Notes under the pieces: model-generated | The model's input: only the letters and a program-made list of their open reading frames with translations | What the model was told of the DNA's origin: nothing | Databases searched by the model: none | From: Adineta ricciae | Taxonomy: Eukaryota; Rotifera; Eurotatoria; Adinetida; Adinetidae | Direction: 5' to 3' | DNA length: 64,000 nucleotides | NCBI GenBank assembly: GCA_905250025.1 | Contig: CAJNOJ010000328.1 | Span: forward strand, 20,794-84,793 | In this document: positions 55,801 to 64,000 of the stretch, in pieces | Position numbering within the stretch: the first letter of the stretch is position 1 | Layout: the number at the start of each line of letters is the position of its first letter | Position numbers and translations under genes: made by a program

Positions 55801-57724
55801 GCGATTTGTTCGTGGAGCATTTGCGTTCATCTTCACCATCTGCACAGTCCCATTCGCCATCGCATTGCCATGCACCTTTGATGCATTGTCCAGTCCTGTT
55901 GCATCGGATGTACGGCTTCGAGCAAATCCAGTGCGTGCAGTTTCGTTCGTCATCACCGTTCCATGTATCCCACACCGTATTGCAATAGTGATGAAATGCC
56001 AAATGAATCTGCCGAACCTTTTCATCGTCACGCAAAATGTCGCATGAAAAGAAATTATCATTCCAACATTTGTGAGAGTTCCAATCGATGAACGGAGAGA
56101 TCTCGTCGGAACCATCATCGCAATCTCGACGTCCATCACCAAGTTGATGGGTACTGATGTATTGGAATGGCACCGCTGAGAAACATCGATATCGATGTGG
56201 CCGATTCACCAGTGCACTCAGCGATGGGAGCTCATCTTCTCCGTAAGGGCAATCTTGATAACCATCATGGATGCGCCATTCGCTAATGAACCGCTCGTTG
56301 GATTTGCACTGCCAAAAACCACGATTATTTCTCGTGTGTGGTAGTCGTGAGTTGGTAAATGAGCTCGAGCACAATAAAAAGCGAAACGGCCATTGGTTGT
56401 ATCTGCGGAGCACTTCACGAGACGAGACGCAAAAGGATTGATTTAAAGTAGTGATGATCCCATTGCAAGTTGCACTTCCATGAAAACAGAAGTAATGCGG
56501 TCTCTGATGTACTGGCGCTATCGCATAGGGAGGAGCTTGACTAATGATTTTATTTAAATAAAAGATTGATTTATTATAGTGAGTATGCATGTTTGCTGTG
56601 AGAAATGATTGTCGTGGAAAGTTAAAAAATTCGTTGCACGATTGATTGAAAGGCTCGATCGTTCTTACTTTTCCTAACAGTAGATGTCGGAAAGCCGCTG
56701 TGCAATTATCATCCTCAACTAGTTTTCTAAGATTATTAGCAGATTTCAGACAGGAACCATCATTGTTGGTCGTTCTCAATTCAAGCCCATGGTTCATTTC
56801 ACATCGATGAAACATCTCTCGGTAATTGTTACAATGGTCTTGTTGGTCAAAGAGATGTTGCCATCTTAGGCATTGCCCGTCACCACATGAGTATGGCTCC
56901 TCACTACTACATAAACGCTCGGCACAGTCAGCCTGATAAGGCAATTGTCGACATCCTTGCACTGTCTTAGTCAGCATACTTAACCTTTGTTCGTCCGATT
57001 CATCTTGACAATCCAGCATAGTATCAAACAGCCAGTCTTGTGGTATGCACATACCGTTTCGACATCGATACTCACTCACTTCGCATTCATTGGCTTCCAA
57101 CAGTTCGCAATTATACTCATCCTCACCAAATTGGCAGTGTTCAATCCCGTCGCAAACGTATCGCCAATCGAGGCAGTTCGTGCCCATCTGGCATGGAACA
57201 TCAATCAAACACCATTTGTCGAGGAAAGAACCAACCCTAGCCGCTGTAAGTTGGCTCACCAGTACCGATCTCGGAGTAAGACGGAAGTCAGGTTTCAGGT
57301 ATTCGCAATTCATTCCGAATCTATCGTTAGTGCAATGACAGATAGATTTATTATCGTAATGCTTCGACTTCAGTGTGGCGAGTGATAGATAGTGCGCATA
57401 TGATTGGGCTATATCAATTGGTACAGACCAATTTAGTAATTCTTCGGCACTAACATCACTTGATCTCAATTCTTTAAATGATCGTGTCATGTTCTCGGGA
57501 CATGAAAACGATGAGATTGGAATCTTGGATACATTCGTGGGTCTCTGGCAATACCAGGTCGACTCGATCAGCAGACAGTCGTGAAAATGTGCAGCGGACG
57601 ATGGAAACGAAAAATATAGAAGCCAATCGAAAGTAGGCTGTTGAACAGATCCGTGTGTTAGTAATATAATAAGAATAATCCCTTGCATGACGACCCGTAC
57701 ATATTTAGTCTCCACGAAGACCAT
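52826..57724 (-). CDS. Mosaic receptor: LDLa and EGF modules plus 7TM domain
   Basis: A single 4.9-kb open frame of 1632 residues. The signal-like N-terminus could start at Met1 or, better, Met13 (MQGIILIILLTHGS). The ectodomain holds about eight LDL-receptor class A modules, several with the calcium-binding DGxxDCxDGSDE pattern (e.g. about 172-206, 213-245 and 600-640) and some degenerate. About five EGF-like modules include CICGQYYSGRRCE and CQCPSEFTGQFCE. Residues about 1340-1610 form a rhodopsin-like 7TM domain with a Cys in the TM2-TM3 loop, SMTRM in place of DRY, and a short basic tail. The layout recalls LDLa-bearing relaxin-type receptors but has EGF instead of leucine-rich repeats. 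Ligand unknown. Intronless despite its size. Confidence 0.88.
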   Translation of the reverse strand: MVFVETKYVRVVMQGIILIILLTHGSVQQPTFDWLLYFSFPSSAAHFHDCLLIESTWYCQRPTNVSKIPISSFSCPENMTRSFKELRSSDVSAEELLNWSVPIDIAQSYAHYLSLATLKSKHYDNKSICHCTNDRFGMNCEYLKPDFRLTPRSVLVSQLTAARVGSFLDKWCLIDVPCQMGTNCLDWRYVCDGIEHCQFGEDEYNCELLEANECEVSEYRCRNGMCIPQDWLFDTMLDCQDESDEQRLSMLTKTVQGCRQLPYQADCAERLCSSEEPYSCGDGQCLRWQHLFDQQDHCNNYREMFHRCEMNHGLELRTTNNDGSCLKSANNLRKLVEDDNCTAAFRHLLLGKVRTIEPFNQSCNEFFNFPRQSFLTANMHTHYNKSIFYLNKIISQAPPYAIAPVHQRPHYFCFHGSATCNGIITTLNQSFCVSSREVLRRYNQWPFRFLLCSSSFTNSRLPHTRNNRGFWQCKSNERFISEWRIHDGYQDCPYGEDELPSLSALVNRPHRYRCFSAVPFQYISTHQLGDGRRDCDDGSDEISPFIDWNSHKCWNDNFFSCDILRDDEKVRQIHLAFHHYCNTVWDTWNGDDERNCTHWICSKPYIRCNRTGQCIKGAWQCDGEWDCADGEDERKCSTNKSRFSLEEVCHSRGDFFCITPEFIQDPVKLHLCISWTQVGNNQIDCLGATDERNTAWCREDNRMLGHRFRCANGSCIHNSLVCNGFNDCIEGSDEQVCYWMHGSNRTTSTCNYPQFQCLNGKCIPSYSCSKRKQCADSEHLFWCANTLVAYRGNKRSLSNYDEFCMGTREAFTSTPSTTSGTVSPPPASASLSVLVCNHGLIIQKNTSYGLVTSCFCPPNHYGDRCQYYSRRIPIRVRLDRLHRTDLPHILHIYMYLVCNRSEIVDYAQFVDSVGNTRLKYDRYLLYPQPKPSCQYSVRFEALNSSSVNIDLLAVWEYAIAFDFLPSYRFAKILRFPLIEHAHIPWNCAQFICQNNGTCHVIINRHELGDSHCQCPSEFTGQFCEQRHASKRCPCSQSAQCRAIHTDVTTDELDWFCVCPEGQVPPLCRLKNPVCRSNPCLNNGSCYAHAEVGNYTCICGQYYSGRRCEKTTAIITLYSTTNRYFPHDHYQGFLLQLFGVRRGFTVLRQQSLIHWHQLPLSIPFDSQDVFTELGFLHVFERQVSSIRSRVHLLYANCTEHTRFRFAVDVAKAIDCKNLMTTKDIHMFHGYCQKHLSVHCFYTEEYFCRCDRDPSRAECVSFHLDLSECHQESVCFNDGQCIHGNRLNRSDFVCICPLCTTGKRCQYAFGRFTVTLETLLVSMSMGSLYQLIAPALMFIFGLLFNGISAIVFYKTYTRQLSPSKRSSRGCSIYLLTNSIFSQLTVTLLLVRIVHLLLIRIYPINLNVNINLCRILPYVMSSMWFVSSWIMSFISMTRMMFIVWPKAYLSIHSSRFAARMILVTMLLVFASCVTYILSYRILRETTDQQTETWCVLHLSSSNTIYLRLAMFLHQIVPFTLNVISTLVLLLHISQSKANMSKASHWNSFVIVLEQRVEFLIAPVVCFVSQLPQIILIFLDSCQFIDSRAFNIIALLFYYFSFAPQISILLIYTLPSPLYKEQLREISWLKHITRHK

Positions 57725-58299
57725 TACAGTAAACCGATTTCACCTACAGCTAAGATAGAAGATGGCAATGCAAATGATGTCGTATGAAAATCCTTGCTCA
57801 AATAAAGTAGATAGATTTGACATCATGCATATAAAACTTCCGTTCATGACATTATCAGATTACACAAAACGGTGTGTGCCAGACTAAACTGATTTCAAAT
57901 AACACGTACATAGTATAGCATAATTACGTCGCATGCCGGAACGTGTTGATCTCATTTTCTCGTTACTAATAAATGTATTCTTCAATTTGTTCTTTCGTTC
58001 AAGAAAATATAGATATATGTATTAGACAGTAAGCAAAATATCTGGTATGATATTTCAGAAATGAAATTGTATTTGTCATTTAGTTTATATTCACATATCA
58101 AAAACAAATGTCAAGAAAATTGACTCAATTAGTATGTATCATATAGGTCTGATAGAGCGCATTGAAAAAAATTGTTCGAATATTTTAAGTACCATGGAAA
58201 ATTCTATTGCAATAACAAACTTCATATTCTACTAATATATTCGATTCTTTATTAGAAATATCTCAAAATTACAATATAATTATAAATGATGCAAATGAA
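57725..58299. other. Intergenic, no gene seen
   Basis: AT-rich flank between two minus-strand genes. Confidence 0.4.
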
Positions 58300-59390
58300 T
58301 CACAATTGTGATGAAATTTGGTCTGGTAAAGCTTTAAAATATAGCAGAGCACCGAAATCACGTGGATCAAACCAGATCGGCGAATTGACAAAATGATCAA
58401 CCACATCTGTCATACGTTGTGATATAAGAGTTCGAGACACAAATTGTGCTGTTGCAGCCAATGCTCTTCTTTGTAGCAACGATTTGAATGGTGAAGATTC
58501 TTGAACATCACAGAGGAAAAATGGGATACCATCAGCATCCATCATACTGCTCAGAGCAGAGAGAAATCTTTCTTGTATATCGATGGAAACGGATGATTGT
58601 GTCTTGAATGAATGAATGGAAAAAGTTCAGTGCTATACGCACTTGACCACGATATGGATTGTTTACATCCAGTCGATCATCACAAAGAACAGTAGATGAT
58701 GGTTGCCATATCATTGCTGCTGCAAACTGTTGTGAAGCGAAATCACCGACAATAAAAGTACCTACATAGTCATTTAACTGCATAATATGCCGTAAATCTG
58801 ATAGAACTGGACGCTGAGTCCAATCAATCATATCAATCATCCAAAGACGTTCTGTTTCTTCCGAGGTAAGTTTCTGTAATTTAATACTATCGGAAATGAG
58901 TCCCGTGGGTAGAATGAAAGAGTTCAGTACAATGCCTGCTTCAGGCTCTGCACCGAGTGAACGTCGTTGAAAACTCAATGATGGTAGATTGGTAACTGAC
59001 GTGTAACCTTGTGAATAATCAATGTGTCGAACACTACGCCACTGACTCATATGACTAAAGAGAGTCGTTAGAAGATATTTACGCCTTTGATTAGGATCGA
59101 CGCGACCTAAACGGGCGAATGCTACATTCATTAGATAAAATCCAAATTGTACTTTTTTCAGATTAACAGCCGCAATAGCAACGATACGACCGTCTGTCGG
59201 TTCCATCAATGTAAAACAATATGATTCGGGATATTGTTTCATGCAATGAAGATGATCAATAGATTCACAATGAAATAAAACAGGCGATGCATTATTAATT
59301 AGTATCCATCGTTGCTACTTTATGATTTGTCGATTCACATCGGCGAAATAAGTCACGTATGGCAGTTAGATCTTTTTCATAATCATCCAT
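58300..59390 (-). pseudogene. GNAT-like acyltransferase gene with two frameshifts
   Basis: The reading starts at ATG 59390 (MDDYEKDLTAIRDLF), loses frame near 59300, continues 59242-58590 and shifts again near 58600 into 58545-58300. The middle part has a GNAT-like motif A (GRVDPNQRRKYLLTTLFSHM) and GYTSVTN...FQRRSLGAEP, resembling the motif B region. A C-terminal domain follows, as in two-domain GNATs. The second shift lies in an (ATTC)3 run; with two units the frames join. Either the copy is broken or the assembly is wrong at these points. The family call is tentative. Confidence 0.5.
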
Positions 59391-60231
59391 CGAATGAACA
59401 CGAAAAATCAATCCTGACGATCTTGTTGTTGTTATCATTTTTTTCTTCTCCAAATGTAAAAATTCTGCTATATGTCTGTTGGATTCATTTATATGTCTTA
59501 TCTTTCTTTTGTGTTCTATATTTTTATCTAGAAGTAACTCCTAACAAAGATGTTCTTAAATAGATACTGAGAAAAATCATTCAGACTTAAAAATTATTCG
59601 ACGAGTAATTAATTCATTGTGTTTCTTGGATCTGTCTGTCGAAGTGATTTGTAACAGAGGAAAAGCATAATCAATGCATCCTCTTCATTTCTGTTGACTC
59701 CCAAGGATGTCTGTTCTTATTCGAGACCAGAAAAAGGTTCTATTAATATATCGTATTAAAACTACATTTAATGGTGATATATCTGGAAGTTATATCGCTG
59801 TTTTTTTTATCGTGTTTTGTCAAATCTATAACAAAAATCGGAACATATCGGTAATCAGGCCATACAAATTAATACCTGCATGCAGAGCAGTCAAATATTT
59901 CATAAAGCACTCATGTCATCACCGTGCGTCTCAGGCGCCTCGATTCTCTGAAAGTCACTTCACATCTACCTCACACACCCTTAAGTTTTTGCCATGAAAA
60001 GCATTGTTTAGTCTTAATGTTATATGTTTAACCTTTATTCATAATAAAAGTAAATGCACTTTTTTATAGTATTACGTATTCTTCACAATGAAACGTTTCT
60101 GAATGCTTGTTCGTATTAACCCTAGTACTCCGAGCCTATTTTAAGCGCTATACTAACAACATTTCTCTTCATCGAGTGACTTCTTTACTCTTGCATCAAT
60201 GCTCTGATCGTATGGAAGGCGCAAAACCCTC
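59391..60231. other. Intergenic, no gene seen
   Basis: AT-rich, ending in an N gap (60232-60330). Confidence 0.4.
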
Positions 60232-60330
60232 NNNNNNNNNNNNNNNNNNNNNNNNNNNNNNNNNNNNNNNNNNNNNNNNNNNNNNNNNNNNNNNNNNNNN
60301 NNNNNNNNNNNNNNNNNNNNNNNNNNNNNN

Positions 60331-60600
60331 GCGTTCAGACGCGCTTATAGGATGCGTCTAGACGCGTTTCTTAATTCTATCGCGTTCGGATGCGTTTATA
60401 GGATGCGTCTAGGCGCATTTCTTAGTTGTATCGCGTTCGGGCGCGTTTATAGGCTGCGTCTGGCCGCGGTTCTTAGGTTCTACCGCGTTCAGATGCGTGT
60501 ATAGGATGCGTCTGACCGCGTTTGATAATTCTATCGCGTTCGGACGCGTTCATAGGCTGCGTCTACACGCGGCACTACACTATGTGAAACACCAAACGCG
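60331..60600. repeat. CpG-rich 51-bp minisatellite
   Basis: About four and a half units beginning GCGTTCGGACGCGTTTATAG. Each unit contains partly self-complementary GACGC/GCGTC words. The array starts at an N gap, so its true length is unknown. It is very CpG-rich compared with the rest of the window. Confidence 0.8.
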
Positions 60601-61975
60601 TCCAAACGCGTTTTTTCTGCGTTTCAGAGTTACATGGGGGATAGATCTCAACTACAACACAGAAGATCTGAATAATCCAATATATCCTGGCGGTTCGTGA
60701 CACATCAATGGAATGAAAATTGAACATATTGTTGCTACAAGAATCTATTCCCGTTATAACCTTAATATTGACGAATCAAATTTATAATTTCGAACTGTTG
60801 TTCATATAGAGCACAATGTAGATTTACTGAAGATGATCGTTGTGTTGTATATCGATGGATTTGTCAGCATTGTGTTGGAAAATGTTAATTGAAACATCTG
60901 AGTAAATCAGGTGAAAGAAAAATCTACATGTTTTATTTAGTTGATTCGTCAATTCGAATTTTCTACCACAACAATTACATTGGCTAACCGATATGATACA
61001 TTCAATCAATTACCATGGTTAATAATCGAACAAATATGAAGTTATTTAGGTGATCAGATGAGTTTAGATCAAGCAAATGAACATTGAAAAAAGTTAATTG
61101 ACAGAAAAAGATATTTTGCTTCTTTGAATAGCTCTTCACCAACGAATTAGACTTCAATATATAAAATATTCTTTATTTTTTAGTACAAATAACAGCAAAA
61201 CGGCATTTCAATGAAATGTCAATATTGAGCGAGATGAGATTCTGATCATCCAGAGTTATAGAAAGAAATTTCGTATAAACTATCATTTGATACTTGTCTA
61301 TCCGTCGTCAAACTGCAGAAATGGTACAACACTATTGGGAAAATGGCTGTTGAATTGATATGTGTTGTTTTACTCATTCGAAAATGTTCCATTCACTTAT
61401 TTAGATACTATGTAGGAAATATATTATGAAATCATGTTCAGCGATTTCTTATTTTCATTATTCTAATGTCAATGACATGGTGAATCGCATTACTTCTTTG
61501 TTCTACTGTCAATATTTCTTCACTGATATATGATCTTCACACGATCATTTCTTTCCAATCTTCCAACGTGGATGACGTATCCATGCTCGGTTTATTCCCT
61601 TTTTATGTGATACGATATCGTAAACATCTTACAAAAATGAATTCAAGTGAAATCTTGTACCTTTTTATTGATGTCAGTATAGTCAACAGGTATTATTTCA
61701 AGATACTTTCGTAGTCAATGGTAACATCACGCGAGAAAAATTGGAAAGAAAACGAACTTACCATATTACCGAGATAATCATCGCAACACTGACTAGTTTT
61801 TATTTCGAAGTATATGCAGGTAGAATAGCGTCATTGATGTGAGTTTCTGTTTGTATAGATATCGATAAATAACTCACGATTTTTTATTAGCACATTTCTC
61901 AAAGCAATATGCAATTGTCTTCTCAGAACGTGTGTTTATTTGAATATTTTTAGAGAACGTTTTTGATTATTACAT
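60601..61975. other. Probable decayed coding sequence, no intact gene
   Basis: Between 60980 and 61150 the plus strand reads LPWLIIEQI, a stop, then SYLGD and later KRYFASLNSSSP, suggestive of an F-box-type relic with stops. This is too weak to call as a gene. Confidence 0.2.
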
Positions 61976-64000
61976 ATGTTAGCGAACGATTATATAAATC
62001 GACAAGCATTAGACGATTCGAACCATGACATTGGTTCTTATTATGACATACGACGCGATCGATTTTTAATGCATTCCTGCTTAAAAACTGGGATTGTATT
62101 AGATGGCAATATCTTGGATATCTCACCTACACGAGTATTGTTTACGAGCATAGTTTTCGTGATACGATGGCTGATAAATTTAAAAAATTTAAAATTGATC
62201 TGGATCTATCTGCAAGTATCTTATCTGGTCTGGCAAAACCGAGTGGTTCGTTCAAGTTCTTAACAGAATCCCCAAAAACGAGTCATATTGTCCAAGCGTC
62301 CATTTTCTACCGCGAAATAGTCCGATCAAAACAATTCAAGGAAGTCATTCTAAATAATAACAAGAAATTAAACGAATTGATTACATTTAAACGACAACCG
62401 ATCGAGGCCACGCACATCGTTATCGGTGTTATTTACGGCTTCTGTGTCAGTGCAAATTTCGAACGACGCGTCGAAAAGAATGAAAACAAATGTGAAGTCG
62501 AAGGTAAATTAAAAGTCATGCTAACCGAAGTTAAAGCTCTTTCGTCCGGCTCGGGTGAAGCCAGTGCAGAATATAAACAAACGTCGACAATAAGTAAGAA
62601 TTCATTTCATGTTAAAATCTACACCGATATCAAGTTTACCAATCAACTACCACAGACTGTTGACGAAAGTTTAGCATTTTTTAAAGATCTGCCAAAATCC
62701 ATGGAAAAAATGACTTCACAAGCTAAGCCAATTGAATATATTCTTTATCCTATTAACAATTTCAAACGTCAATTGAAAATATCTATCGATGGTTTGGACA
62801 GTTTGCTCGTAAGTCAAGGGACTTTATGCAAAATTCAATTAGATGCGGATCGTTTACTCGAAATACAACAGAAATATGCTGATTACTTTGAAACGTACGG
62901 AAGTGTTTCAGTTTGCATTTCAGATGCAACACGTAAATGCATTGGAAAGCGGCATGTTGAACTGCTGCATGCTCAGGTTGCGTATCGTGAAATGCTAAGC
63001 GAAAACTTAGTGAAAGTTCGCAGCAATAATATTGATGAAAGGACATTTCTAGAACAAATCAATACTTCTTGTGATAAACTTGTCCAAATGCACGAACAAA
63101 GTTATTCTCAAAACGAACAAATTCATTTTCTTCGTACTGCATCAGATCGTGGATGCATTTTAGTCGATAACAATACTACGGAGAGTCTTATGCTCTCTGA
63201 ATATGGCGAAAAAGAACAAGATCTATTTATTGGCGTTATCAATGATCATCTCATAGTCAATGATGATGCCAGTTGGAAACTTTTCATGAGGAAATTTACC
63301 GATCTTATGCACTCAAGGAAAGACAATGTCAAATTTATCCTTCGTAATGATAATTTAGATCCAACTACTGCAGATTCAAAATTACCAACTAATTTTAGTA
63401 TTCTTCATTACTATGACAGAAAGTTAATAAGAACGGAGCTTATAAACATCAATGATAATCTTCATGATACAAAACAATATTGCCATCGATGTGGAGCAGA
63501 AGACAACGAAGAACGATTTGTCGCGTTTGGACTTGATCCAAGTGTAAGACCAACACCAGATAATAATTATACCGGAAGGGTATCACAGTATGGAAAAGTT
63601 ATTAGCTGTGAGAGTTTAATTCAGTATGGCGCCACGAGTTTGAAATATTCAGCTGGTGTTCATCGAATTGAATTTCAAATTTTGTCTTGTGAAAGTAAAA
63701 CACTTCAGTTTCACATGAATATGATTCATAGGTACGATGACATTTCACGTATTGAAATCAAATTCGGTGCACCAATTCTGTCTACTGAAAATTTGTGTGA
63801 AGTTAATGATATATTTGAATTAACGATCGATTGTGATGCGTATAAAGTTGTGTTAGTCAATCGAAGAACAAGATGGACACAAGCAATTGGTGTTGATACC
63901 GATAAATATCCGTTACCATGGGCTTGTCTATTCAGACACAGCAATGCATATCTTCGCACTCCAAAAGTACAATTACGCATAAATAAAAGCACTCATGAGA
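61976..64000 (+). CDS. Large SNTX-domain protein, runs off the window
   Basis: A first frame (61976 to about 62130) and then an uninterrupted frame from before ATG 62167 to the window end (611 codons from that ATG). The first part resembles the start of stonustoxin (SNTX)-family N-terminal domains, and the second continues that domain to about 62880, including the THIVIGVIYG block. Between 62060 and 62140 the frame changes, through an indel or an unrecognised intron. The region from about 62900 has no name I can give. Near 63780-63930 there is a SPRY-like pattern. SNTX domains are found in many non-venomous animals, so this does not imply a toxin. A CHRC pair lies near 63481. Confidence 0.5.

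Noticed and set aside
54271..57385. Several 60-130 residue frames on both strands inside the LDLa/EGF receptor
   Set aside because: Shadows of the 1632-residue frame, which has clear domain structure.
1..64000. tRNA, rRNA and spliced-leader RNA genes
   Set aside because: Looked for B-box-like words and rRNA blocks by eye; none convincing. A covariance-model search would be needed to exclude them.

Overview
The window looks like nuclear DNA of a bdelloid rotifer (Adineta/Rotaria-like). The evidence is AT-rich DNA, short spliceosomal introns of about 47-81 nt with GT...AG ends, several rhodopsin-like receptors (mostly intronless) of the kind expanded in bdelloids, a wide mix of DNA transposons, a Penelope-like retroelement relic, short TGTGGG/TGAGGG-type telomere-like tracts, and intact bacterial-type genes without introns. 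This organism call is inference from gene content. No rRNA, tRNA or mitochondrial gene was seen to confirm it.

Left third (1-18 kb). A tandem pair of two-pass, cysteine-rich membrane proteins (minus strand) is followed by a small two-exon membrane protein and then a transposon-rich stretch. That stretch holds a five-exon FLYWCH/MULE transposase gene, a decayed piggyBac copy, a hAT-type MITE with an exact 8-bp target duplication, a LURP-one/tubby-C2-like gene, and the left part of a mariner element joined across an N gap to a 3.2-kb DNA transposon with long inverted repeats and an apparently intact six-exon DDE transposase.

Middle (18-36 kb). Two single-exon 7TM receptors, a perfect hairpin MITE, a Penelope-like relic, a decayed SDR oxidoreductase and a hAT scrap lead to the most notable locus: two intact, intronless bacterial-type genes 62 bp apart on one strand, a UDP-N-acetylhexosamine 6-dehydrogenase (WbpO/TviB type) and a UDP-GlcNAc C4-epimerase (WbpP/TviC type). 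Together they would convert UDP-GlcNAc to UDP-GalNAcA, a bacterial capsule/O-antigen precursor. AG acceptor-like sites sit just upstream of both start codons, compatible with trans-splicing of an operon. Next comes a roughly 3-kb block present twice (about 31.9-35.2 kb and 36.2-39.1 kb). The two copies differ by indels and by a hAT truncation, and a single N lies at the join. These may be two haplotypes placed end to end rather than a true tandem duplication.

Right third (36-64 kb). A multi-exon hAT transposase gene, a three-exon rhodopsin-like receptor (minus strand), a small MITE, a 53-bp minisatellite, and a complete piggyBac element with TTAA ends and 14-bp inverted repeats. Then follow a cathepsin-L-like protease with one intron, a 283-bp inverted-repeat element with telomere-like sequence, a 1632-residue single-exon LDLa/EGF/7TM mosaic receptor, a frameshifted GNAT-like gene, a CpG-rich 51-bp minisatellite, and the 5' part of a large SNTX-domain gene that runs off the window.
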